From: Albugo candida
Lineage: Eukaryota > Oomycota > Peronosporomycetes > Albuginales > Albuginaceae
NCBI GenBank assembly: GCA_905220665.1
Contig: CAJNAR010000157.1
Location: 372,001-436,000 of the forward strand
Length of the DNA: 64,000 nucleotides
Direction of reading: 5' to 3'
Shown here: piece by piece, positions 10,183-22,246 of the stretch
How positions within the stretch are numbered: the first letter of the stretch is position 1
Layout: the number at the start of each line of letters is the position of its first letter
Notes under the pieces: generated by a model
Databases searched by the model: none
Told to the model about the DNA's origin: nothing
What the model saw: only the letters and a program-made list of their open reading frames with translations
Translations under genes and position numbers: made by a program

Positions 10183-12114
10183 CTAATCAACTTCCTCGAT
10201 TTTGGGACCACCTTCTTTACTAGAAGGAGCTGTGCTCTCTCCCGTTGCGCTCGCTGCAGCACCATACGCTTTTTGCAAAAGCGGGTTGACCATACTTTCT
10301 ATCTCCTTCTGTTTACTTTCAAACTCATCTCGTTCCGCCGCAGAGTGTTGGTCCAACCACGATATTGTTTCTTCAATCTTGCTCTCCACCTGCTTTTTAT
10401 CTTCGTCCGAAAGGTTTCCAGCAATTTTTCCATCGCGGATAGTATTGCGTACTTGAAACACATACGATTCCAGCTTGTTTTTGCTCTCCACGCGGAGTTT
10501 ATTGCGCTCGTCTTGATCTTTGTAAAGATCGGCTTCTTGTACCATTCGATCTATTTCCTCCTTTGATAGACGTCCCTTGTCATTCGTTATCGTGATTTTA
10601 TTCTCCTTACCGGTCGACTTCTCAACCGCAGTAACACTGAGAATACCATTCGCATCGACTTCAAAGGTTACTTCGATTTGAGGCACACCTCGTGGCATTG
10701 GCGGAATTCCCTCCAAGTTGAATTTACCTAGCAAATGGTTGTCGCGAGTCATTGACCGCTCACCTTCGTACACTTGTATCAAGACTCCACTCTGATTATC
10801 GGCATACGTCGAAAACGTCTGCGATTTTCTAGTGGGCACGGTCGTATTTCGTGCAATCAAGACAGTCATCACTCCACCGGCAGTCTCGAGCCCCATTGAC
10901 AATGGAGCAACGTCTAAAAGCACAACATTCTGTAGCCTCTCAGATTGATCCGAACCACCACTGAGGATAGCGGCCTGGACCGTAGCACCGTATGCGACTG
11001 CCTCGTCGGGATTGATTGACTTGTAGAGCTCTTTTCCGTTGAAAAAATCGGATAACATTTGTTGTACTTTTGGGATTCGCGTGGAGCCACCGACCAACAC
11101 GATTTCATGCAGCTGATTTTTCGCGAGTTTTGCGTCGCGAAGTACTTTTTCAACTGGCTCCATGGTTTTTCGAAAGTAGTCGCTGCACAGATCTTCAAAG
11201 CGAGCTCGTGTGATTGTGCTGTTGAAATCAACTCCCTCATGTAATGAATCGATCTCAATGTACGCTTGCGCGCTCGACGATAAAGTTCGTTTTGCGCGTT
11301 CACACGCACTTCGAAGTCGCCGTAGTGCTCGCTGATTTTGTGATAAATCTTTCCGATATTTTCGTTTGAACTCGGCCAAGAAATGCTCTACTAACCGATT
11401 GTCAAAGTCTTCACCACCCAAATGTGTGTCACCAGCCGTAGCTCTTACTTCAAAAACCCCTTCTTCGATCGTGAGCAACGACACATCAAACGTTCCACCA
11501 CCAAGGTCGAAAATTAGCACGTTGTGTTCTCCACCCTTCTTGTCAAGTCCGTATGCTATAGCTGCTGCGGTAGGCTCGTTGAGAATTCGGAGTACATTTA
11601 TTCCAGCAATTACTCCTGCATCTTTCGTTGCTTGCCGCTGAGAATCGTTAAAGTACGCCGGGACGGTGACGACCGCGTTCTTCACTTGACGTCCTAGATA
11701 CGCCTCTGCTATCTCCCGCATCTTCGATAAAACCATTGCCGAAATCTCTTCGGCATAAAACATCTTTTTCGCCCCTTTGACTTCCACAACGATTTGTGGT
11801 TTGTCCTCTGGTCCGCATACGACACGAAAAGGCCAGTGCTTGGTATCCTGCTGGACAGCCTGATCGTGGAATTTGCGACCAATAAGCCGTTTTGCGTCGA
11901 ACACAGTGTTCTCCGCATTCATGGCAACCTGGTTCTTTGCTGCCTCACCAATCAGCCTTTCATTACCAGTGAAAGCGACATACGACGGTGTCGTTCTGTT
12001 CCCTTGGTCGTTGGCGATTATCTCGACACGATCATTCTGCCATACTCCCACGCACGAATAAGTAGTTCCAAGATCAATACCAACTGATAGCCCTGATACA
12101 GCTTTCTCGGTCAT
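10183..12114 (-). CDS. HSP70: Cytosolic HSP70 chaperone (copy 2)
   Basis: This is a second intronless HSP70, 643 residues. It has IDLGTTYS at residues 13-20, [14 protein letters not shown] near 203, [14 protein letters not shown] near 340 and the cytosolic C-terminus GGPKIEEVD. It is collinear with copy 1 through the ATPase and peptide-binding domains. It differs in a five-residue N-terminal extension and in a short [10 protein letters not shown] tail that replaces the GGMPG repeats. No perfect heat-shock element is visible in the 163 bp between its ATG and the upstream SNARE gene, only a TTCGAGTC half-match. A constitutive (Hsc70-like) role is therefore plausible but unproven. The close, tandem, diverged copies point to an old duplication rather than recent amplification. 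Confidence 0.97.
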   Translation of the reverse strand: MTEKAVSGLSVGIDLGTTYSCVGVWQNDRVEIIANDQGNRTTPSYVAFTGNERLIGEAAKNQVAMNAENTVFDAKRLIGRKFHDQAVQQDTKHWPFRVVCGPEDKPQIVVEVKGAKKMFYAEEISAMVLSKMREIAEAYLGRQVKNAVVTVPAYFNDSQRQATKDAGVIAGINVLRILNEPTAAAIAYGLDKKGGEHNVLIFDLGGGTFDVSLLTIEEGVFEVRATAGDTHLGGEDFDNRLVEHFLAEFKRKYRKDLSQNQRALRRLRSACERAKRTLSSSAQAYIEIDSLHEGVDFNSTITRARFEDLCSDYFRKTMEPVEKVLRDAKLAKNQLHEIVLVGGSTRIPKVQQMLSDFFNGKELYKSINPDEAVAYGATVQAAILSGGSDQSERLQNVVLLDVAPLSMGLETAGGVMTVLIARNTTVPTRKSQTFSTYADNQSGVLIQVYEGERSMTRDNHLLGKFNLEGIPPMPRGVPQIEVTFEVDANGILSVTAVEKSTGKENKITITNDKGRLSKEEIDRMVQEADLYKDQDERNKLRVESKNKLESYVFQVRNTIRDGKIAGNLSDEDKKQVESKIEETISWLDQHSAAERDEFESKQKEIESMVNPLLQKAYGAAASATGESTAPSSKEGGPKIEEVD

Positions 12115-12277
12115 ACTGAGAAGCTTTGATTGTGACCTGCATCGCTAACTGTTCGAGTCTTTGGGTCAACTGTCGAGTTTTGCTTTGGCGCTGAGATATG
12201 AGTGTTACAGTTGGTAACTTGATGTGTAGCAGCGACAAGAACAAAACGAGCTGTCTATTAGATGAGTCTGAAATGAC

Positions 12278-13441
12278 TCATGTATAAATAACGAGAAAAA
12301 TCATGACGATTAAAACCACCACCAAGAAGAAAATCAAACCCAACTGGCATCTATCTGTGAACATAACCGTCAACCAACATGTGTTATCTCGATTCTGAAG
12401 CTTCCATACCTTTAGTCTTTAGCAACCGACTGATCCGATCCAACACATAATTCATACGATCCTGAGCTTCGTCAACATCATGACCCAATTCATCGAGCAT
12501 CCTAGTTATAAGTCTCCGATTTAGTATTGATAAGCCATGGAGACCGGACTTTACTTGTTCTGTGTGCTAATCTCGTTATTGATTTCGACGGCGACTGAAT
12601 TGAGATGGCCCACGGATTCCGAAAGACCATTTAAACTTTCATCTTGCTCTTCCATCAATTGCTAAATTTAACATTAAATCGAAATCCGATCGAAACTAGG
12701 ATACACTACCTGTTGTACGCGATCATGTGTGGCGATAACGTTGTCGCCAGACGGCTCATACATCGGAAACTCCTTAGGCAGTAATTGCTGCAAATACCAA
12801 GCAATGACAACCGTGAAGAAGCTTCAAGTGTAGCGGTTTACCTTCTTCTCTTCTTTTTCTATCCTTCTCCTTACTTCAATGGTCGATATTTCCTTTGAAA
12901 TACTCACCAGTTCCTAACCTCCAAATGACAAATTGGTTCGCGTTTGTTGGCGTCACAACACGTACCATCTTCTTCGTAGCAACAAATTCTCTTCGTTTAG
13001 AAATCTCAGTCTATTACGATGGACTATGAGCTGAGATGAATACGTGCTTTCCAAATTGAGCAACCTGATCGATGTGCTCGAATTTTTTCCGATTGGCTTC
13101 CACAATTACGATCGTCTGATCCAAAAATTGCAATGAGTGCTCAGCTGCGGCTATTTTCTTCTCGATTTCTATCATAATGGTCTTAAGCGTAGATTCCGGT
13201 CAGACCAGCTTTTTAAAAGTACCTGTAGTAAGTTGTGGGAGCTCCTTGCTCATGGGCGAGTCTTCAAGCTCCATAATCAGCTTCCAGTGCGTATATTTCA
13301 CATTCACAGCGGCAATTGTGCTTTCCATTTCACTACACAAAGCAATTGCGTCGTAAAATAATCGCTTTCATGCACACACCCAAATACATACTCTTTGAAA
13401 ACATAAAATGGATCACTACTCGCTTCGACATTAGAGCTCAT
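12278..13441 (-). CDS. Syntaxin-6-type Qc-SNARE, nine exons
   Basis: No single long frame exists. Nine exons join in perfect phase to 242 residues: 13441-13392, 13332-13223, 13168-13065, 13004-12966, 12913-12842, 12787-12710, 12661-12555, 12501-12410 and 12354-12278. The product begins MSSNVEASSDPFYVFKDEM, matching the syntaxin-6 start DPFFVVK. It then has an N-terminal helical domain with LDQTIVIVEANRKKF, which corresponds to LDETISIVEANPRKF of animal syntaxin 6. The Qc SNARE motif follows at about residues 150-215 (LMEEQDESLNGLSESVGHL), with a C-terminal membrane anchor (LIFFLVVVLIVMIFLVIYT). Proteins of this family act in endosome-to-Golgi vesicle fusion. All eight introns have GT..AG ends and are about 33-71 nt. 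The gene was pieced together by hand, but the phase closes exactly. Confidence 0.88.
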
Positions 13442-13624
13442 CTCAATGGTCTCTTTATGCGCAATTTACACTTGTGCTATAAGATATCGTCAGAATTACA
13501 GTCGTATGTCTATGCTTTTACGTTTTCGCGGATACAAAACCAATGAAAGTCGATTCGTCTTTTTATTCGATAAATAAATGCTTCAAGTTTGATTTCATTA
13601 GGATTACATACGTGTCTGTGTTTT

Positions 13625-13903
13625 CTATGTATAATCACTAAGGATGCTACAAAGATAAATGCCAGAATCTGATGCACAACCTATGAGTCCAGCACATGAT
13701 ACGGTTCCTGGAGCAATGCAGTGAAAGTCCGCTCCCGCCTGTGCGAAAAATGACTGCAGTCTCATTTCTGTAGCATATCTCAGATCTATTTTGCCAACTT
13801 TGAGACACAGCGTATCCACATAGATTTGATCATAAAAGAAGGTGCATAAAATCATAAAAACAGCGGTATACAGAATTAAAAACTGAACGCATTTTCTGCC
13901 CAC
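13625..13903 (-). CDS. Small possible secreted Cys-containing protein
   Basis: The 92-residue frame starts with MGRKC and a hydrophobic run (VQFLILYTAVFMILCTFFY) that could be a signal peptide or a membrane anchor. Seven cysteines are spread through it, four of them in the last 31 residues. I recognise no family and see no RxLR, LFLAK or CHxC motif. It sits between the divergent SNARE and demethylase genes on the minus strand. A chance frame remains possible because it is short and the surrounding sequence is poorly constrained. Confidence 0.3.
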   Translation of the reverse strand: MGRKCVQFLILYTAVFMILCTFFYDQIYVDTLCLKVGKIDLRYATEMRLQSFFAQAGADFHCIAPGTVSCAGLIGCASDSGIYLCSILSDYT

Positions 13904-14099
13904 AATTGTCTAGCGGAAGCGTCGTACGACATTCATTATACGCTCGAAACTATCATTTATATCTATTTGCTGGCTACGTACTGCTCCGTCATTACTAATA
14001 ATCGCTCTTTCACTGTGATAATCGAACTCTATCAATTCGCGGATAACTTCGGATTCTGCGACCCATCAGACCTCGACCGTAGACTAGACCTGTAGTGAA

Positions 14100-17000
14100 A
14101 TGGATTGGGATCCCACTGCACCAACTCGTGAAGGGTACATTTGCCCACACTGCCCGATTTTCTATCCAACGGAGGAGGAGTTTGAAGATCCCATTCGGTA
14201 CATTCAGAGGTAATTTATGCTTCGAAAATAGACCTGAGCTCCGCTGCACCATCCAATGAGTCGACAATTATCGCAGATAAACGATCTCGCAAGCAGCAAG
14301 GAGTATCAGGATGATAATTTGACTGTATAAAGTCTAACGGTCCGATCTCTTATCTGTAGCATTCAGCACATTGGTCGTTTAGCAGGAATATGTAAGATCG
14401 TTCCTCCCAAGAAATGGCGTCCGCCATTTGGTATTAACGAAAACACGTTCCGATTTCGTACTCGTGTTCAGCAGCTCAATTGTTTGGAAGGATCGACTCG
14501 TGTCGAAGGCAATTTTGTCGAATCACTCAGAATGTTTCTGTATCGCCGAGGAACTCCTATGAAGACACTACCCAGAATTGATGGAAAGGCGGTTCCTCTT
14601 CATCGTCTGTACAAGTGTGTTCAAGAAAAAGGTGGGTATTATGAAGTTTGTAATTCGAATTCATGGCCAAAAGTAGTGGCTGAAGTTGAGATGCATGAGA
14701 ATTTAAAGCCTTATCTCGACTATCTCCAGCAGTATCAGGACTTATACAAGACAAACCTCCTTCCATACGAGCTTGATAAAGGCATTAACCAGACATCTGC
14801 ATTTAGTTTGAGCGCAAAACCAGCCAAGCACATAGATCCAGCGGAAAGTTCCTCGTCGTATCACATCGGAGAAAAGAAGGTTTTTGAAGAGAGAGATAGA
14901 ATTTTTGAGCAAGGCACTCAGATAGGAAATGAGAGTGCGCACACTAGCAGCGAAGAAGGTGATCTGGAAAAATCTGATGGAGAAACAGGCTCGATCAAGT
15001 CGGAATCTACGAGGAAGAAAAAGGTTTCACCACACGAGCATTTGCCAAGTCTGGAACCAGCTGGATTACTACCTGACGCTACACGGGAACGCTTTTTGGA
15101 GCCTCCGGTGATTCGACTTGGACAAAAGTTTTATCAGTATTTTTCTGATCAAGAGATCAAGAGGTCAAATGCTACTACTCAGTCAAGAAATGCTGATAGA
15201 AATGCACACTTATACCTCGCTGAAGTCAAAAGAGTGGTAGCAACTGGAAAGAAACCTTTCGGTATTGTAGAGTATGCAAACGATGGGAAACAGACAATCG
15301 ATTATTCATCGTTGCAGATCCTCATCGCGAATGGCTGGAGCCTGTATGTTCTTTTCGGTTTTTATGATTAGACTGTATAGCTGATCGATTTTTTCCGCTT
15401 TGTTTTTGGTAGTGAAGCAGCAAAATTGGCTTACGAGAATCACATATGTCAGCGATGCTTGCGAAGTGATTGTAGAGGTCGAATGCTGGTTTGCAATGGA
15501 TGCAACACTGAGTATCACTCTTTCTGTCTGAATCTTCACAGGAAGGTAGACGGTGACTGGTACTGTGATGTCTGTGTCGCCGAAACTATTGCCGATGAAA
15601 AGGATGAAAACAAGACGAAGATGAATTTTGGCTTCGACAAAGGACAGGAGTATACTGTTACTCAATATCGTGAGAAAGCAGATGCGTGGCAACGTGCGTA
15701 CTTTGAAGAGCGAAATATCTCACAGCATGACTTGGACGATGCTTATCTGGAGCAAGAGTACTGGAAGATTTTGCGCTCGCCTGTTTACGAACAATGTATC
15801 GAAATTGAGTACGGAAGCGACGTTGACAGCGGAGTAAATGGAAGTGGGTTTCCACAAGTACAAATTTTATCGAAAAACGTTCGACTCGCAACAAAACGTC
15901 TTGATCAGCTTCGATTGCTGAAACGAAGTTATCCTGGTTCTTTTGTCTTCAATAAGGACCAAAAAGACGACGACAAGATATCTTATCATACACAAGGTAC
16001 CGACACAGGAAAAAGTGATGTAGATACTCTCTTTTTGCACGGTTTACCACATGATCTCCCAGATCGAAAGGCATCCGAGCAATTGCGAATTGATATTCAG
16101 CGATACGCAGAGGACGCGTGGAATCTCAACAATCTTCCAAAGCTGAAAGGATCCCTGTTAAGGCACGTCGATCAAGATATCAAGGGCGTGATGGTACCGT
16201 GGATATACATGGGGATGATGTTTTCGACGTTTTGCTGGCACATTGAAGATCATAACTTTTACAGCATGAGTTATCTCCATTGTGGAGCACCGAAAATCTG
16301 GTATGGTGTACCGTGCGATCAGGGTCAAAAGTTTGAGGCAATCATGAAGCAGCTAACACCAGAATTATTTGGATCTCAGCCCGATTTACACATGCAACTC
16401 GTGACGATGTTTTCTCCCGACACACTTAAACAGCGAGGACTGTCTGTGTATAGAGCCACTAACTGTGAAGGCGAATTCATGGTGACGTTCCCAGGAGGCT
16501 ATCATGCTGGTTTCAATCAGGGATTCAATTGTTCAGAGGCAGTAAATTTCGCAACCATAGATTGGCTACCGTGGGGAATGCAGTCTTTGGCGAAGTACCA
16601 AGTGTACAGAAAACTTCCAGTGTTCGCACACGAAGCACTACTCTGCTCACTGGCTGAGAATGCGTTAGCTGAACAGGACGAGATTGACTATGTTGGTGTC
16701 TTGAAATATCTCCTCCCGGCTTTGAAAGAGTTATATTCTCAATACATCTCTTTCGAAAAAGCAATACAAGCTGATAAGATATTCATGAGTGAAACAATGG
16801 ATTTCTATGAACAAACCCAAGGCAATATATTAGCTCGCGTCGGAAACGATGATGGCGTTTTGATCAAAAAAAGTGAAGGTGTGTTTGAGGAGTTACGCTA
16901 CGGCCTGAGGAAAAGATTCTCAGTCAAGTCGAATCTGGATTTTTCGGCTCATCGGGACAAAAGAAAAAAGTCAAACAGTAGAATGTCGAGCCGTATGGTG

Positions 17001-19661
17001 TCAGAAACAGCGTCGGGACGGCCAATGCGAATGATGTCGTGGACAGGAGAATCTGAAAAGAGTCAAGGAGTCCGTTGCATCATTTGCAAGCAATATTGCT
17101 ACCTTCAAGCTGTATTGTGTAGCCAATGTCGTCATGGAACGATAGGATGTATGGATCATTATAGATCAATGTGCAGCTGCTCCACAAGTCATTATCTTCG
17201 ACTTTTCCGATACTCTGGTGACCATTTGAGTGAGATCATTTATTCTCTCGAAAGGCGAGTTCAGAACATCACAGATTGGAATTCTCGCGCTAAGTGCGCC
17301 CTAGGGATCAAGATTGAACCGAGCAGGTTGGGGAAAAGCCACTCGGTAGATGCAATGCAACTCAGCGCAGAAACACTTGGGGATTTGTATAATGAAGGCA
17401 AACAACTACAAGGCGCTCCCAAGTCCATCCTGAAAAAAGTGCAGAAAACGTATTCTGAGATCGCGATATGGTCGGCCAAAGTACAAAATACTTTAAAGAA
17501 ACAGCGAGATGAAGCACAAATTTCGGATGATGAGCTTGACAAAATGATAGCACACTTGTTGGAACTTCAAAGGCAGAGAAACGATTTACTTGCCGCTCCT
17601 GAAGATCTCTGCAGGCAATTGGATGCTCGGGTGGCAGATTTGTGCGAATTCAAACACGGTCTCGTAGATTTTGTAAAATCGGTCACACAATTACAGAATG
17701 AAGAAATGGAACCGTTCGATATTTACAACAAAAATGTGAACGCCCACCTTGCCAGCTCTACAGCTCAAATCAAAGCTCTCAACACAAGACGGAACCAACT
17801 CATCCAGCAAGCTCGCTCATTAGGATTATCCACGTCTGCTTTGATAGCTTTGATTCGATCAAATGCATATGTGGAGATGATGCTCGAGGTACATGTGCTA
17901 TTGGAAAGAATTGAGCTGACTGTTAGTCATCATGGTCTTTGGGACGAATCGGAAGAACGAAAAGAGGCGAACCCTATCGATTGCATGCATCGGGTTGAAC
18001 AAAATCGCTGTCAAAATGTTCTGGAACGGGTGAATACATACACAGAAAAGTATGGCCTGGATAAGGACTCACAAATGCCGAAGATTCACGCATTCGAAAA
18101 GTTGCTTACGACATCCGAGAATGTGGACGTAGAAGTGGAAGCAACACTGAACGATCACACAAAAAGTCTGGAGGAACTGGAGAGTTTGTGGGAGCGTTGC
18201 CAACGTTGCTTAATTTATCCAAGAAATGCAGACAACCTCAGCCATCGTGTTCAAAAGGTCAAACAATGGCATGCAGAGGCTCGCAAAATTCTTCAGTCAG
18301 CAGCGTTACCAGTTGCAAATCGATCTGATACCGGGGAACTTGAATCTCTGTATGATAGCGCCGATGCATGCTTTGTTCCTTGCTCTTCGTTGCTACGTCG
18401 TCAGCTTCACGGTCGTATCCAGGACTGCCGAAGATGGGAAGTAAATCTTTATGGTTTATTTTCCAGAGGAAGTTGTAAGCAGACAAATTCTTTGGAAAAA
18501 CATGAACGGAAAATCATGCTGAAATTTTTGGAAGGAGCAATCCACAAACTGAAGAATTTTGACGGTCGGAAGCTCTCTTCGCACTTTCGTACTTATTGTG
18601 TATGCGACCAAGTCCTGAGTAGCCAAACAAAGATGATTGCTTGCCGCATGTGCGGCTCGCTCTTCCATAGAGAATGCGTTGAAATCGACAGCCATTCTCG
18701 GGAAGCGATGGTTGGAGGCCTCTGGGCTTGTACGTCCTGTACCTCCACGTTACCTCCCAATGACTCACAATCGATTGGTCTTCAAGGTGCTCACACAGGA
18801 ACCCATGGTGACGAAGCGATACCAGGTGCTTCGGACTCTATCGGAATGAGTGGGTCTGTAAATCGTTACTGTGTCTGCCGACAATCGCACGATCACGTAC
18901 CCATGATTTGTTGTGACTTTTGTGACGAGTGGTATCATTTGCAATGTATTGGGATCAAGCTCAAGGAATCAGAAAACATGGAAGCTTATCGGTGTCATCG
19001 CTGTGGAATTCGTCAAAATATAATGCTCTTTGATGAAAAATATTTGAAGAAAAACGCTGTTGGCAGATTCCCTACTATTCAGCGCGTACAAGCATCACTC
19101 CACCGACTTGAACAAAGACTTGTAGCAGTGCCGGAAACTGGGAGAAAGCTGATCGAGTACGTACATTTGGTCGAGCAAGTGCAAAGTCGTATGCGAGCAA
19201 TTGAGAGCAGCTTCTGGTCAAATACGACACCAACACCGGACGTTCATGCAACAGAGAATACAATTACAGAGTTGAGTCAAATATTTACTGCATTAGAAAT
19301 TGACATAGCAGATATTCGGACGCGTTTTGACGCTATTCACTGGTATCTCCGGGCTATGCGATATACAGACCGCACAGTACAAGCAGTTCCAAAATACACA
19401 CATTTGGTTGTATTGCTCGCTGATATGAAGCATCCACAATCGATTGAAAAGAACGAGTTACGTAAATTGGTTGATTCTATACGCGTACAAGTTGAGAAGG
19501 CAGAAGGATGGATTCAGAAAATTAGAATGGCGGAAATGGTAACAATCGATGTCGATCATTTGGAGGAATTGAGCCGTGAAAGAGAAGCACTAAGTCTAGT
19601 GATGGAACTACCGGAAGCTCAGATTGAGCACCTGAATATCTTGCTAAAAACAATCTCATGA
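14100..19661 (+). CDS. KDM5-type JmjC histone demethylase
   Basis: Three exons (14100-14209, 14360-15343, 15413-19661) join in phase to 1780 residues. The order is that of KDM5/JARID1 enzymes: JmjN at about 11-55 (PTEEEFEDPIRYIQ), ARID at about 72-165, PHD1 at 377-425, JmjC, C5HC2 zinc finger at about 920-970, helical PLU-1-like region, PHD2 from 1427 and PHD3 from 1518. The iron-binding triad is intact, with H641 and E643 in CWHIEDH and H729 in GGYHAGFNQG. KDM5 enzymes remove methyl groups from di- and trimethylated histone H3 lysine 4 using Fe(II) and 2-oxoglutarate in the nucleus. All three PHD fingers keep their C4HC3 ligands. Animal KDM5 proteins have similar length. The first exon starts at the ATG just before the JmjN domain. 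Confidence 0.93.
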
Positions 19662-21979
19662 ACAATCAGGTAATCGTACGAAAGCAACGGACGGAACAAT
19701 ATGGTGAATGTGGGAATTCGGTATGCGTCGTCGTACTTATACGTCTTTCCGTTTGCATAACTTCGTATACAATGAAGAGTACTTGTTCGCTGATAAAGAT
19801 GTTGCCTTTGAGCTGTAAGATCGTGTACAACTTATCTGGTTAACTCGATGACTCGTTCGTTTGATCATCCCATCAGCAATGAGGTGATGATCTTCACAGT
19901 TTGCAGAAAGTTGTTTGACCCAAGTAAGATCCAAACTATATCGATGTGAACAACTTGTATTTCCACTCATAGTTGACCCCGCGGGAAATGAAATGTCAAA
20001 AGCCAATCAGACTGCGAACGCGTAGCTACTTGATCTGTGCCAATAGACTGATCTTTAGTTGTTCATAGGCATCATTATATGATCGAGGAGAGGTTGCAGT
20101 ACCAAGCCAAAGCCCTGTATACCAGGAGCAGCTCAATATGGCTACGTTTGTAAGCTCCCACCAGAAAACTTGATTCAGGTTTTCGCTTAAAAGCATTCAA
20201 CCATGGAGAAGTTGGCATCATACGCGGAATCTACAAAGAGTCTCAGTCAAGGGTTTTCGGCCGTAGTACTTTTATTTAGACACCGATTGTCACTACAGTT
20301 TAGTGGTTATCTACTATATTGCAAAGAGTTCCTTGAACCGTTCTTGCGGTTTTTTCTCATCTCCTTGGAAGACGATATTATAATCCTGAAGTCAGTGCTA
20401 CAATAAGGACAGGGGTTGATCGTCTGTGATGGTCACTTAATTTGGAATGGCCCTATCGACTGTAGGAAACCTATATCTATTGCGCCAACCCGCAAAGCTT
20501 CAAACTCGCAACACACCAAGACGCCTGGACCGTAACGCCACAACCCTCGAAAGTGCGCTCTTGATGTATGCGTCGACCTGATTCACGTTCAGGAGCTTCT
20601 GGCCACCAGCATCTTTAACGTCGAAAAAGTGGGCAGGTTGTCCCACTAGATTCCAAGCTTGAGATTATTGCAATCAAGGGGATTTGTTGCAGAGGACTTG
20701 GTTATATATTGTTGATGCTGTGTTTGGCGGATATTCTGATACGTATGGTCTCGAATGCATCATTCGCAAAAGAACAAACGGGTTATTCGTTCAAAATCGG
20801 CTTGATCGCCTTACGATAGACAAGTTCTTTTGAATATTATGGAATCCATTTCTCCCACGAATACCCGTTTTCAAATGAGGATAGTAACCTCACCAATACC
20901 AACCGTTGGCACTATGAATCAACAATGAGCCGAGCACGCAGCTTCAAATTTAGCAACATGTGAGGCAGCAGAGCACGAAAACATTCAGTTAAGCTGTCGA
21001 ATGTTGATCCAGTGTTTCTGATCAAAGCTGCCAAAGCGGTGCAAAAGCGGCAACGCTTATTTTGGTTGTAATAAGATATCTAGATTTCACTGCTATACAG
21101 CAACACAGGAAGCAGCACAGAGACATGACATGTGGCCTTGAGAAGCATGTTTTATTGGAGTCAGCAAAAAACACGGGGATGTGAGATCCAAATAAAATTA
21201 CTCTCCTATAATAAAATTTTCTTGCGGGTACCATTTATCTGAGAAAAAGTAGGCTGGTTAAAACCATTAAAGAATGTGCTATGAGTGCTGTCACACATTC
21301 AAGTGAGATCATAGACATGAGAACGAGAGTGACGCTTCGAGAGTCATACGTAAAAAGAATATCTAATGGAGATCTGCTATTACACATGATTGCTTCCAAT
21401 GTCGCAGCGTTGACGGCATCAGCTAGAGACTTCATCAGCGGTCGGCAAAGGTCAAGAAATGCATATAGGAGAATATAGAAATTCTAGCAATATCGCACTC
21501 GAGTTGTAATAAAATTATGCGTTGCTATTCATTGTCGCTGAGAATGACGTACTAAATCATTGTTTGCAAAGTAGTGTATTCGTCAATCAATCGATCTACC
21601 TATCTGATACATCACCTTCGGTGTTTAGATGTAAGGCCAACAGTCAAGTGAGCTCGCTTCAAGCCCGAATACTGAGCCAAAATCCCATTTGGTTGAGACA
21701 AATTCAGGCGTGGAAAACGAAATCGGCCTATTACATAGATATAGAAGCGACTGAAGATTAACAAACTCGTACAAAATTGGTCTTCATACGTCGCTGCCGT
21801 AATGAACATTACCGATTGAGTAGGATCGCATCGACACGACAACATTTTGTACGATTTCTTACCTGCCTGCTTCTACTTTTATTATCCGGGTTCGATTCTC
21901 ATTTCTCGTATGGTATTTTCTCATAAATCCATGTCGTGAAAATATCATTCCTGCGCTTGGTCGGCTAATTTTACCAGGC
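19662..21979. other. Gene-poor stretch, nothing recognised
   Basis: About 2.3 kb holds only short frames (90 codons or fewer) on either strand, with no convincing spliced chain, tRNA or repeat that I can identify. The frame at 20203-20406 (67 codons, leucine-rich) and others of that size are within chance expectation. Decayed genes or unspliced UTRs of the flanking genes are possible. Confidence 0.5.
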
Positions 21980-22246
21980 ATGGATGAATGTGTCCGACCA
22001 GCGAAGTTTTCTTTTCCTACCTCAGAAGAAGAATCTAATACTACATCAGGCTATAATTATTCACATACAAACGACTTGTTCAGATCCGATGAGCATTTGG
22101 ATCGAGGTACAAAATTAGAGCAGCGTGAAGCCAAAAGAGCATATTTTTACACCTTTTTCAGAAAAAGATTAAGATGCTGCTTCGAGCTGCTTACTCCGAT
22201 TCCAGAGCAATACCGGCATTCGTCAGAGGATGGAAAAATCGGTTAA
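21980..22246 (+). CDS. Small hypothetical protein
   Basis: The 88-codon frame starts MDECVRPAKFSFPTSEEES. It has an acidic/serine-rich first half, a basic middle (RKRLRC) and ends EDGKIG. Its composition is more protein-like than its surroundings, but no family is recognised. It could be one exon of a longer gene. Confidence is low because of length. Confidence 0.28.
   Translation: MDECVRPAKFSFPTSEEESNTTSGYNYSHTNDLFRSDEHLDRGTKLEQREAKRAYFYTFFRKRLRCCFELLTPIPEQYRHSSEDGKIG

Noticed and set aside
21885..21905. GGTTCGATTCT resembling a tRNA B box
   Set aside because: No matching A box, acceptor stem or anticodon arm could be built around it.
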